DNA of 64,000 nucleotides. Origin: an uncultured Bacteroides sp. (lineage in GTDB: Bacteria > Bacteroidota > Bacteroidia > Bacteroidales > Bacteroidaceae). Of this stretch, positions 54,013 through 63,343 are shown piece after piece. Under the pieces are notes generated by a model. The model ran no database searches. It was given only the letters and a program-made list of their open reading frames with translations, and was not told the DNA's origin. Within the stretch, counting starts at the first letter, position 1, and each line of letters starts with the position of its first letter. The translations under genes and the position numbers were made by a program. The DNA lies in assembly GCA_902492205.1 (NCBI GenBank), contig CABUKU010000001.1:248001-312000 (forward strand). Reading direction: 5' to 3'.

Positions 54013-55011
54013 TTATTTTTCGTTATAAATTACTTCTAATACAGTTTGTCCTACAGCTTTCAGAGTCGATTTGTCAATTACACTCATATTATCATCTACC
54101 GTATGCCAGGTAGAACCAAAGCTGGATTGCTCATTATTTTCTTCGTAAGGAATAATATCTATACTTTTAATTTTAGCGATTTCATTCACATATAAATGGT
54201 CATCGGTTACACCTCCGCCGTCTTGATTGATAAAGTAAGCGCCATATCCTATTTCATTCGCTTTTTTCCAAACTTTCTTTACGATGTCTTTGGCATAATG
54301 CTGAGAATATCCTTCCTTAAAGAAAGTTGCTTGTTTACCTCCTACCATATCGAGAAGAATGCCAAAGCGGGCGTTATAATTATCTACATGAGGATGTTTT
54401 GACCAATATTGAGAACCCAGACACCAGGTATCTTCGTTATGCTCTCCTTTATAGAACTGTGGAGTTCCATAGTCCTCCGCATCAAAGAAAATAATATCTA
54501 TGCCAATAGTCGGTTCCTGCTGCTGAAGTAATCTGGCAACTTCCAACAATACACCTACGCCGCTTGCACCGTCATTGGCTCCGAGAATAGGAGTGTGATG
54601 GTTTTTGGAATCTTTGTCGTTGTCGGCCCATGGACGCGTATCCCAATGAGCAAACAGCAGAACTCTTTTTTTAGATTCAGGCTTATAAGCTCCGATAATA
54701 TTACGTGCTTTCAGAATAGTACCATCGTAGGCTTTTACATCAGCATATTGATTATATACTTTTGCTCCGAATTGTTCCAACTTATTTGCCAGATAGTCGC
54801 CACAAGCCACATGCTCTTTGCTATTTGGGACGCGCGGACCGAAATCTACCTGTGCCTGAACATACTGATAAGCACTGTCTGCATTGAATGCCGGAGCTTT
54901 GACTGTCACTTTTTCATCTGTTTGGTTGCTTGCTGTTTTGTTTCCGCTTGCTCCGCATGAACAAAAGCAAGCTAATAAAGTAGTAGCAATTGTTATTAAA
55001 TAAGTTTTCAT
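54013..55011 (-). CDS. M28-family glutaminyl-cyclase-like lipoprotein
   Basis: A 332-residue zinc enzyme. The signal ends at LLACFCSC, a lipobox. Metal-site motifs in order: FAHWDTRPWADND, ILGANDGASGVGVLLEVARL (Asp), IIFFDAEDYG (Glu), and GSTWHTVDDNM near residue 305 (His). The last strongly resembles the WHTMDDN segment of glutaminyl cyclases, so formation of N-terminal pyroglutamate is likelier than aminopeptidase activity. Two other exported proteins in this window begin with Gln after predicted cleavage (barrel protein and TPR protein), as expected for substrates. Confidence 0.82.
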   Translation of the reverse strand: MKTYLITIATTLLACFCSCGASGNKTASNQTDEKVTVKAPAFNADSAYQYVQAQVDFGPRVPNSKEHVACGDYLANKLEQFGAKVYNQYADVKAYDGTILKARNIIGAYKPESKKRVLLFAHWDTRPWADNDKDSKNHHTPILGANDGASGVGVLLEVARLLQQQEPTIGIDIIFFDAEDYGTPQFYKGEHNEDTWCLGSQYWSKHPHVDNYNARFGILLDMVGGKQATFFKEGYSQHYAKDIVKKVWKKANEIGYGAYFINQDGGGVTDDHLYVNEIAKIKSIDIIPYEENNEQSSFGSTWHTVDDNMSVIDKSTLKAVGQTVLEVIYNEK

Positions 55012-55064
55012 ATGCTATATGCTAATTGTTCCATTGCTCAAAAGTACAAATCTTTTATAAATTA

Positions 55065-55985
55065 CTATTCTTGAGGCAGGAATGTTTTTAATTCTGTAAC
55101 TTTCTTTGTGACGTTTAATTCAACTTTTGCTCCGCAAAGCATGGGGTAGTTTAGTGAAACATGCCCTACGGGAAAATTAAAGCAAACAGGATAATCATAT
55201 TCTTTCACGTGATCGGCTATCATTTCATATACGGACTTTCCGAATAAAGGATCTTCTTCATATTCCGTAAATTGTCCGACTATCAAACCGGAAATCTTTT
55301 CTAATACACCTCCTATTTTCAAATTGTTCATCATACGGTCAATGTGATAGGGCCGTTCTCCTATGTCTTCAATGAATAAGATTGTACCTTCGGATGGGAA
55401 GTCATATTTAGTTCCCCTTAATCCAAAGAATACGGAAAGGTTTCCTCCACGCAAAATGCCTTGTGCCGTCCCCTTGCGGTTCAATTTGTGTCCATCACAT
55501 TTATATTCGGGTATTGTACCAAAAAGAATGCTTTTTAAATATTGAGTGCACATATCTTCGGCAGGTTCTACCGTTAAATGGCGTGCCATGAGAGAATGTA
55601 AAGAAACATAGCCATTATATTGAAATAGTTCATGTAATAAAGTGATGTCACTATATCCTATTAACCATTTGGGATGTTTCTTGAATTTTGTGAAATCTAT
55701 TTTATCAATCAGATGAATGGCGCCATATCCTCCCCGACTACATAAAATGGCCTTTACCTTTTCATTGTTCATGGCTGATTGAAGATCGGACAAACGTTGT
55801 CTGGGTGTACCTGCAAAACTTCCCGAACTGCCATCCGCATATTTGCCCATGTGCACTTTTAATCCCCAGTCTTTTAAACGCTCAACAGCTCCTTTCAGGA
55901 AAGACCTGTCTACTTTGCCCGAAGGAGAGACTATGGCTACTGTGTCTCCTTCATGAAGGAAAGGCGGGAATATTAACTCACTCAT
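55065..55985 (-). CDS. ldcA: LD-carboxypeptidase (S66, muramoyltetrapeptide type)
   Basis: A 306-residue S66 peptidase that removes the terminal D-Ala from tetrapeptide stems during peptidoglycan recycling. The catalytic Ser is in WLIGYSDITLLHE, the Glu in LFIEDIGERPYHIDRM, and the His in FPVGHVSLNYPM. SRGGYGAIHLID is also conserved. No signal peptide, so it acts in the cytoplasm. It heads the minus-strand group with the M28 enzyme and sufE. Confidence 0.92.
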   Translation of the reverse strand: MSELIFPPFLHEGDTVAIVSPSGKVDRSFLKGAVERLKDWGLKVHMGKYADGSSGSFAGTPRQRLSDLQSAMNNEKVKAILCSRGGYGAIHLIDKIDFTKFKKHPKWLIGYSDITLLHELFQYNGYVSLHSLMARHLTVEPAEDMCTQYLKSILFGTIPEYKCDGHKLNRKGTAQGILRGGNLSVFFGLRGTKYDFPSEGTILFIEDIGERPYHIDRMMNNLKIGGVLEKISGLIVGQFTEYEEDPLFGKSVYEMIADHVKEYDYPVCFNFPVGHVSLNYPMLCGAKVELNVTKKVTELKTFLPQE

Positions 55986-56002
55986 ATATTGTTATATTTT
56001 TG

Positions 56003-56010
56003 CAAATGTA
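56003..56010 (-). promoter_or_regulatory. -7 element of the ldcA group
   Basis: TACATTTG on the minus strand fits TAnnTTTG and lies 17 bases before the ldcA start. No clear -33 element. Confidence 0.5.
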
Positions 56011-56151
56011 CATTGAAAAAATAACTTAGGGTATACTTCTTCGGATAAACTTTGTGAGCTGTATCTATTTGTTATTTGCTTTTTAATTTTTTGGCTTTTC
56101 GTATATGGGATTTTCAATCCTTTTTTAGATATTTGCTAAAAATCTAACAAT

Positions 56152-57060
56152 ATGAAACCTATTAGAAGCTTCGACGAGCTAACCACTCACTTGAAAACTA
56201 TCAAAAAACGTAAAAGAATAGCTGTAGTCTGTGCTAACGATCCTAATACGGAGTATGCCATTGCCCGGGCTTTGAGTGAAGGCATTGCAGAGTTTCTAAT
56301 GATAGGCGATTCGTCTATATTGCAAAAATATCCTACTTTAAAACAATATCCCGATTTGGTTTCTACCATACATATTGATAACCCGGATGAAGCCGCTCGC
56401 GAGGCGGTACGTATTGTTCGCGAAGGCGGAGCGGATATTTTAATGAAAGGGATTATCAATACCGATAATTTACTTCATGCTATATTGGATAAAGAAAAAG
56501 GTTTGCTGCCGAAAGGCAAGATTCTTACTCATTTGGCGGTGATGCAGATACCTACCTATAATAAATTATTGTTCTTTTCGGATGCTGCTGTTATTCCACG
56601 ACCTAGCTTACAACAACGAATAGAGATGATTTGGTATGCTATCCATACCTGTCACCATTTTGGTATTGAACAGCCTCGCATATCTTTAATTCATTGCACA
56701 GAGAAGGTAAGTGCAAAGTTTCCCCATTCATTGGATTACGTGAATATTGTAGAATTGGCGGAAGCGGGTGAGTTTGGTAATGTTATTATCGACGGTCCGT
56801 TGGATGTATGTACATCTTGTGAACGTGCAAGTGGTAATATTAAAGGTATTGTATCACCTATCGACGGTCAGGCAGATGTTTTAATATTTCCTAATATAGA
56901 ATCGGGAAATGCTTTTTATAAATCAGTGTCCCTATTTGCCCATGCGGAAATGGCCGGACTGTTACAAGGACCTGTTTGTCCGGTTGTCCTTCCTTCCCGA
57001 AGCGATTCCGGTTTATCCAAATATTATAGTATAGCGATGGCATGTTTAACAAGTAATTAA
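56152..57060 (+). CDS. ptb: Phosphate butyryltransferase
   Basis: A 302-residue phosphate acyltransferase of the Pta/Ptb family, which swaps CoA for phosphate on butyryl-CoA or a related acyl-CoA. The fold signature runs from IAVVCANDPNTEYAIARALS to a C-terminal SRSDSGLSKYYSIAMAC. Its length and its pairing with buk, 9 bases downstream, favour butyryl- over acetyl-specificity; branched-chain acyl-CoA is also possible. Confidence 0.87.
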   Translation: MKPIRSFDELTTHLKTIKKRKRIAVVCANDPNTEYAIARALSEGIAEFLMIGDSSILQKYPTLKQYPDLVSTIHIDNPDEAAREAVRIVREGGADILMKGIINTDNLLHAILDKEKGLLPKGKILTHLAVMQIPTYNKLLFFSDAAVIPRPSLQQRIEMIWYAIHTCHHFGIEQPRISLIHCTEKVSAKFPHSLDYVNIVELAEAGEFGNVIIDGPLDVCTSCERASGNIKGIVSPIDGQADVLIFPNIESGNAFYKSVSLFAHAEMAGLLQGPVCPVVLPSRSDSGLSKYYSIAMACLTSN

Positions 57061-57069
57061 ATCCCGTTT

Positions 57070-58140
57070 ATGAAGATATTAGTTATCAATCCCGGTTCTA
57101 CTTCGACAAAAATTGCCGTATATAACAATGAACATGTTATTTTGCAGAAAACCATTCGTCATCAGGCAGAAGAACTTATACCTTATAATAAAGTAATAGA
57201 CCAATACGCTTTTCGCAAAGCTTTGATTCTGGAACAACTTGCAGCAGAGCAATGTCCGTTGGATTTTGATGCTGTGATAGGTCGGGGAGGGCTTTTAAAA
57301 CCTATATCAAGTGGCGTTTATGAAGTAAATGACCGAATGAAACATGATTTATGTCATGCCACAATGGAACATGCATGTAACCTCGGTGCTCTGCTTGCCG
57401 ATGAAATAGCTTCCGAAATTCCGAATTGCAAAGCATACATAGCCGATCCGGTTGTTGTTGATGAATTACAAAATGTAGCCCGGATTACAGGTTCTCCTTT
57501 ATTGCCTAAACAATCCATATTTCATGCACTGAATCAAAAAGCGGTAGCACGCAGATATGCCAAAAGTATAAGAACGCCCTATGAAGACCTCAATTTGATT
57601 GTTGCTCATTTGGGAGGGGGTATTTCGGTAGCTGCTCATCATAAGGGCAGGGTGATTGATGTGAATAATGCGTTGAATGGGAGCGGTCCCTTTTCTCCTG
57701 AACGTGCAGGAACTTTGCCTGCTATGCAATTGGTAGATCTTTGCTTTGACGGGGAGTATTCTAAGGAGCAAATCTGTAAAATGATAAGTGGTAAAGGAGG
57801 ATTAATGGCACATACCGGCAGTACCGATGTACAACAGTTAGTGAAAGATGCTGCAACGGACAGTGATAAAGCTTTGTTGCTTGCTGCCATGATTTATAAT
57901 ATAACTAAGGAGATAGCTTCTTTACCCGTTGTCTTTCCGGTAGACGAAATTAGAAACATTGATGCGGTTATTCTTACCGGGGGAATTGCTTATAATGAAT
58001 ATATCACAAAGCAAATTACCGAAAGGGTTAATTTCATAGCTCCGGTAGTGGTTTATCCCGGAGAAGATGAAATGGAAGCACTTGCTTTTAATGCTTTAAT
58101 GGCTCTGCAAGGAGAAGTTACGGTGAAAGAATACTGTTGA
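57070..58140 (+). CDS. buk: Butyrate kinase
   Basis: A 356-residue acetokinase-family enzyme that moves phosphate from butyryl phosphate to ADP, making ATP and the free acid. Motifs: LVINPGSTSTKIAVYN at the N-terminus, NLIVAHLGGGISVAAH and the ATP site ILTGGIAYNEYI. It is shorter than acetate kinase (~400) and fits the butyrate/branched-chain kinase branch. Co-transcribed with ptb. Confidence 0.93.
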   Translation: MKILVINPGSTSTKIAVYNNEHVILQKTIRHQAEELIPYNKVIDQYAFRKALILEQLAAEQCPLDFDAVIGRGGLLKPISSGVYEVNDRMKHDLCHATMEHACNLGALLADEIASEIPNCKAYIADPVVVDELQNVARITGSPLLPKQSIFHALNQKAVARRYAKSIRTPYEDLNLIVAHLGGGISVAAHHKGRVIDVNNALNGSGPFSPERAGTLPAMQLVDLCFDGEYSKEQICKMISGKGGLMAHTGSTDVQQLVKDAATDSDKALLLAAMIYNITKEIASLPVVFPVDEIRNIDAVILTGGIAYNEYITKQITERVNFIAPVVVYPGEDEMEALAFNALMALQGEVTVKEYC

Positions 58141-58505
58141 AGCCGGATACTTTGTAGCTAAAATGTTAATTTAAGGATGTAAATAGGGCAATCTTATTTG
58201 CTGACATTTGCTTAAACAGGAATTGAAACAACTTTTCCGAAGTTTTAATTTTGCTATGTATTAGACCTGATTTAACACTATTTTGTCGGGAAATCGTAAG
58301 CATGCTCTAAACTCTTTATCTATTATGGTTACAGTAACTTGTCAAACTGATATTAACTTTTTTTAGCTTCAATAAAAATTTAGTTTCCTTTTCTCTTTTT
58401 TATTTAGAAATATTCTATACATTTGTGGCGATAGTTAGGGCAAAAGCAATAGAGTTGTAATGCCCCCTATAATGAGCTAATATTATTAACCTAACAAACA
58501 GTATT
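58141..58505 (+). promoter_or_regulatory. 365-bp gap with SusC promoter
   Basis: The gap holds the promoter of the downstream SusC gene: TACATTTG at 58418-58425 fits TAnnTTTG, leaving a leader of about 75 bases. No clear -33, terminator for buk, RNA gene or large repeat is visible in the rest; it is AT-rich. Confidence 0.5.
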
Positions 58506-61500
58506 ATGTTTAAACCACTCAAATCAGTAAGCATGCTGTTGCTCTTGTCTGCCATGTCGGCAGGAGTTTCTTACGCGGTTCCGGCTAATGGAACAACAGG
58601 CGTAAGTGTTACACAGCAAGACGGTACATGTAAAGGTGTAGTAAAAGACAAAACAGGTGAAGCTATTATCGGAGCTTCCGTAGTGGTAAAAGGCACTACG
58701 AATGGTGTAATTACCGACTTAGACGGTAATTTTATTATTTCCAATGTTCCTAGCGGAGCAACAATCTCAATTTCTTATGTTGGTTATACCCCTCAGGAAG
58801 TGAAATACACGGGTAAACCATTAAACATCACTTTACAAGAAGACACACAGACTCTTGACGAAGTCGTTGTTACGGCTTTGGGTATCAAGCGCCAGAAGAG
58901 ATCTCTCGGTTACTCTACTACAACAGTAGGCGGTGACGATTTCACTCAGGCACGTGATATTAACGTAGGTAATGCACTTTCCGGTAAGATTGCCGGTGTT
59001 TCCGTATCAGGAAATGCTACCGGTGCCGGTGGTAGTAGCCGTATCGTAATTCGTGGTAATGCTTCTTTGACAGGAAACAACCAGCCGCTTTATGTAATTG
59101 ATGGTGTTCCATTTGATAATACTAACCTTGGTAGCGCAGGAACTTGGGGTGGTATGGATATGGGTGACGGTTTGTCAAACATCAGCCCGGATGATATCGC
59201 AGATATTCAAGTATTGAAAGGTGCTGCTGCATCTGCACTTTATGGTTATCGCGGTGGTAACGGTGCTATCTTGATTACTACCAAAACAGGCCAGAAAGGT
59301 AAACCGGTCAGCGTTGAGTTCAACAACAACTTGACTTTCAACACAATCTATGATTACCGTGATTTCCAGGATGTTTACGGTCAGGGAACTAACGGACAAC
59401 GTCCGATGGATAAAGATGCTGCAAAAGCAACAGAAACATCAAGTTGGGGTGAAATTATGGATGGTGGAAAGGCAGTTAACTTCTTAGGAAATGAATATGC
59501 ATATTCTCCTATTAATAACTGGAAGAATTTCTATCGTACCGGTATCAACAATTCAACTTCTTTGGCTGTAAGCGGTGCAACGGATAAGATTACTTATCGT
59601 TTTGGTATATCAAACATGTATGATAAGAGTATCCTGCCTAATTCTAATATCAGCCAGCAGGGTATTAACATGAACACTACTTATGATATTACTTCAAAAC
59701 TTCATTTGATGGTGAATGCCAACTATGTATTTGAGAAGTTCAAAGGTCGTGCCAACTTGTCAGACGGTAATGGTAATACCAATGCTTCTTTGCTTTATCA
59801 TGCTAATTCATTCGATATTCGCTGGATGGAACGTGAAAATCCAAACTGCGATTGGGGTACTACAGCAGACGGCAAAGAAATGATTGGCGGTACTAACGTT
59901 TATTTCAATAATCCATATTGGTTACAGTACAGAAAGACAAATGATACTAACAAGAATCGTTTGACTGGCGGTATCACTTTGAAATATGACATTTTTGATT
60001 GGTTATATGTTCAGGGTGCTGTGACTCGTGATGGTTATAACTTAGATTTTAAGCAAGTTCAGCCAATGGGGGCTGCTGCCGATGCTGTAGGTTTCATGAC
60101 AGAATACTCAAAGAGTTTCTCAGAAATGAACTTGAATTATTTAATCGGATTTAATAAGGAATTTGGTAAATGGAGCGTAGGTGCAACTCTTGGTGGCAAC
60201 CGTCAACGTAACATTACTAAGCAATATATTGCTGACGGCGTTCGTCCGTTCCTTGTTCCCGGATTTAACTCAGTAAACAACGTAGGTAACCGTCCGTTTA
60301 CCAAGAAATATACCGAATATCAGGTAAACTCAGTTTATGCTACTGCCGATTTAGGTTTCAAGAATCAAGTATTCTTGAACTTGACAGGACGTAATGACTG
60401 GTTCTCTACTTTGAATCCGGATAGTAACCATTATTTCTATCCTTCAGTAGGTCTGTCATGGGTATTCACTGATACTTTCCATGCTCCGGATTGGTTCACT
60501 TTCGGTAAAGTTCGCGCTTCTTATGCATCTGCATCTAACGGTACAGAGGCTTATCAGAACTATTTGACTTATAAGTTGAATGACTATAAGTTGAACGGTC
60601 AATCTAACGCAACTGTTAACAATGACAATATTCCTAATGCAAACTTGAAACCGGTTCGTATTTCAGAATGGGAAGTTGGTTTGAATTTGGCATTCATGGA
60701 TAACCGTTTGTCATTCGATATGGCATATTATATTAAGAATACCAAAGACGATATTGCTAAAGTAACTGTCAGTGGAGCTTCCGGTTTTGGTTCAGCTATT
60801 ATGAATGTAGGTGAAATCAAGAATACAGGTTTTGAATTCATGGTAAATGCAGTTCCTGTTAGAACAAGAAACTTCATGTGGAATTCTACTTTCAATATTG
60901 CATACAATGACAGTGAAGTAAAATATTTAGGTGAAGGTGTTGAAAAATTAAGTATCGATGGTGCATCTGCACGTAGCGGTAACGTAACTGTTCAAAGTAT
61001 CGTAGGTCAGCCTTACGGTGAGTTGGTAGGTTACAAATACAAACGTGTAGACGGTCAGATCGTTTATGAAAACGGTATCGCTCAACATTCAGACGAACTT
61101 GAAAATCTTGGTACAGGAGTTTATAAGGTAACCGGTGGATGGCGTAATGAATTTACTTACAAAGACTTTACTCTTTCATTCTTGCTTGACTTCAAAGCCG
61201 GAGCTAAATTGTTCTCAGGAACTAACTACACTCTTTACAGCAATGGTCTTCACAAGAATACATTAACCGGACGCGGTGCTCACGGTAACGGTAGTATTGT
61301 AGGTAAGGGTGTGATGCCGGTTAAGAATGCTGCCGGTGAAGTAACAGGATATGTTCCTAATACAGTTGCAGTTACAGCTCAGGAATATTGGCAAGGTATT
61401 GTAAGCAATAATATCGCTGAAGAATTTACTTATAATGCAAGCTTCATTAAATTGCGTGAATTATCTTTAGGATATACTTTCCCGCAGTCATTGCTTGGCA

Positions 61501-61682
61501 AACAAAAGTTGGTAAAAGGTTTAACAGTTTCTTTGGTAGGACGTAACCTTTGGACTATTTTGAAGCATACGGATAACATTGATCCGGAATCTGCTTACAA
61601 TAACACTAACGGACAAGGTCTGGAATTGAACGGTTATCCGGCAACCAGAAGTGTGGGATTCAACCTAAACGTCAAGTTCTAA
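58506..61682 (+). CDS. SusC/RagA-family TonB-dependent transporter
   Basis: A 1058-residue outer-membrane transporter. A signal peptide (1-25, ending ...SYAV) is followed by a carboxypeptidase-regulatory-like domain (about 35-110, GVVKDKTGEAIIGASVVVKG), the TonB box TLDEVVVTALGIKRQKRSLGY, a plug (about 130-255) and the barrel with a C-terminal Phe (FNLNVKF). It lacks the STN domain of the other SusC protein here, so it is not expected to signal through FecR. Paired with the SusD gene 18 bases downstream. Confidence 0.95.
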   Translation: MFKPLKSVSMLLLLSAMSAGVSYAVPANGTTGVSVTQQDGTCKGVVKDKTGEAIIGASVVVKGTTNGVITDLDGNFIISNVPSGATISISYVGYTPQEVKYTGKPLNITLQEDTQTLDEVVVTALGIKRQKRSLGYSTTTVGGDDFTQARDINVGNALSGKIAGVSVSGNATGAGGSSRIVIRGNASLTGNNQPLYVIDGVPFDNTNLGSAGTWGGMDMGDGLSNISPDDIADIQVLKGAAASALYGYRGGNGAILITTKTGQKGKPVSVEFNNNLTFNTIYDYRDFQDVYGQGTNGQRPMDKDAAKATETSSWGEIMDGGKAVNFLGNEYAYSPINNWKNFYRTGINNSTSLAVSGATDKITYRFGISNMYDKSILPNSNISQQGINMNTTYDITSKLHLMVNANYVFEKFKGRANLSDGNGNTNASLLYHANSFDIRWMERENPNCDWGTTADGKEMIGGTNVYFNNPYWLQYRKTNDTNKNRLTGGITLKYDIFDWLYVQGAVTRDGYNLDFKQVQPMGAAADAVGFMTEYSKSFSEMNLNYLIGFNKEFGKWSVGATLGGNRQRNITKQYIADGVRPFLVPGFNSVNNVGNRPFTKKYTEYQVNSVYATADLGFKNQVFLNLTGRNDWFSTLNPDSNHYFYPSVGLSWVFTDTFHAPDWFTFGKVRASYASASNGTEAYQNYLTYKLNDYKLNGQSNATVNNDNIPNANLKPVRISEWEVGLNLAFMDNRLSFDMAYYIKNTKDDIAKVTVSGASGFGSAIMNVGEIKNTGFEFMVNAVPVRTRNFMWNSTFNIAYNDSEVKYLGEGVEKLSIDGASARSGNVTVQSIVGQPYGELVGYKYKRVDGQIVYENGIAQHSDELENLGTGVYKVTGGWRNEFTYKDFTLSFLLDFKAGAKLFSGTNYTLYSNGLHKNTLTGRGAHGNGSIVGKGVMPVKNAAGEVTGYVPNTVAVTAQEYWQGIVSNNIAEEFTYNASFIKLRELSLGYTFPQSLLGKQKLVKGLTVSLVGRNLWTILKHTDNIDPESAYNNTNGQGLELNGYPATRSVGFNLNVKF

Positions 61683-61700
61683 TTTAAAAAGATTACAACG

Positions 61701-63332
61701 ATGAAAAAATTACTTTTATATACATTTGCAGCATTCAGCTTGATGGGTTTAACCACGAGCTGTAGCGACTTCGGGGATGTTAACAATGATCCCGAACACT
61801 TGAATCCTGAAAACATGGATTACAAGCTGATGTTTACACAAGTGCAAACGCAGATTTGCGGTTCCGACTGGGATGTATGGCGTAACGGATGTATCTATGC
61901 GGCAAACATGATGCAGCATACTACTTCAGCCGACTGGAGCCAGGGAGTATTCTACACTTGGTCTAACGACTATAATGCAGCATATTGGGATGGTTTCTAT
62001 AAAGGAGGCCGTGCAGCTATCCGCAACATTATTGAAGTAATGGAAAGATGGAAAGATAATCCTGCTTATACCAATGAAATCCAGTATTGCCGCGTAATGA
62101 AGGCTTACATGTTTCAGCGTATGACAGATATGTATGGTGATGTTCCTTATTTTGATGCCGGTAAAGGTGCTTTAGGTGGTGAACTTTATCCAAAATACGA
62201 TACTCAGGAAGCTATTTATGACGATTTGTTGAAAGAGCTCGATGAAGTTAATACAGCATTGAAAACTCCTTCATCAACCAATAGCATTAGTGGAGCAGAC
62301 CTTATTTATGCAGGTAAAGCTGATAAATGGAGAATGTTTGCTAACTCTTTGATGCTTCGTGTAGCTATGCGTTTAACGAAGGTAGCTCCCGACAAAGCTG
62401 CTACTTGGGCACAAAAAGCTGTAACCAACGGTTTGTTTGCAAGTGCTGATGATGAGGCTATCCTTAAGCATTCGGATGGTTCGACATCTAATGACTCTGC
62501 AGAACCTTACGGAAAGATTTTTTCAGAATCTGATCCTCAGGCATTTTACATGAGTAAGTATTTTATTGATGAATTGAAGAACACAAATGATCCTCGTCTG
62601 CGTATGATCGCAACTAAATGTGAAAAACCAAAGACTCAATGGTCTGCAGGCAATGACTTTGATTTGGGTGATAATACTAAGGAATTGATCGGTATGCCTA
62701 TCGGATATGAAACAGGTGACGGTGCTTGGAGTATTAAGAAAGCTGACGGTTATCCCGGTGATGCATTGTGGAGAAGTCATTATGCACTTCCTAACCGTAA
62801 AACTTATGCTCGTCCCGATGTTCCTACAATGCTTGTAACCTTTGCAGAGAATCAATTGTTATTGGCTGACGCTGCTGCCCGCGGTATTATTGCAGGTGGA
62901 AAAACAGAAGCTGAAAAACATTTTAAGGACGGTGTGAAAGCTGCCATGAAACAGTTCTCTTATTATTCTGCCGCATCTGCAGACTATAAGACATACTTGA
63001 ATGATGTTGCTGTTCAAACATATTTGGATTCTCGTGCAGACGAATTTAATGCAAATCCGGAAAAAGAAATTGGTTGGCAGTATTACATCAATACTTTCTG
63101 TGATGAGTATGAAACATTTGCTAACTGGCGTCGTACAGGTTATCCTGAATTGAAATCCGTTTATGCTCAAGGAAGACCGGAGAACTATCCAAATAGTGTA
63201 TCAACAGAAATTCCACGTCGCTTCACTTATCCAACTGCTGAATCACAAGATAATACAGTTAACTATAATGAAGCTGTAAAGAGACTTAACGGTGGCGATA
63301 AGATGACTTCACGTGTTTGGTGGGATAAATAA
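61701..63332 (+). CDS. SusD-like lipoprotein
   Basis: A 543-residue lipoprotein (Cys21 after LMGLTTS) of the SusD/RagB superfamily, probably the SusD-like_2 branch: the N-terminal part reads DVNNDPEHLNPENMDYKLMF and the C-terminal helices end in EAVKRLNGGDKMTSRVWWDK. It captures the nutrient for the adjacent SusC channel. No hydrolase follows in the window, so the substrate is unknown. Confidence 0.93.
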   Translation: MKKLLLYTFAAFSLMGLTTSCSDFGDVNNDPEHLNPENMDYKLMFTQVQTQICGSDWDVWRNGCIYAANMMQHTTSADWSQGVFYTWSNDYNAAYWDGFYKGGRAAIRNIIEVMERWKDNPAYTNEIQYCRVMKAYMFQRMTDMYGDVPYFDAGKGALGGELYPKYDTQEAIYDDLLKELDEVNTALKTPSSTNSISGADLIYAGKADKWRMFANSLMLRVAMRLTKVAPDKAATWAQKAVTNGLFASADDEAILKHSDGSTSNDSAEPYGKIFSESDPQAFYMSKYFIDELKNTNDPRLRMIATKCEKPKTQWSAGNDFDLGDNTKELIGMPIGYETGDGAWSIKKADGYPGDALWRSHYALPNRKTYARPDVPTMLVTFAENQLLLADAAARGIIAGGKTEAEKHFKDGVKAAMKQFSYYSAASADYKTYLNDVAVQTYLDSRADEFNANPEKEIGWQYYINTFCDEYETFANWRRTGYPELKSVYAQGRPENYPNSVSTEIPRRFTYPTAESQDNTVNYNEAVKRLNGGDKMTSRVWWDK

Positions 63333-63343
63333 TAAATTATAAA

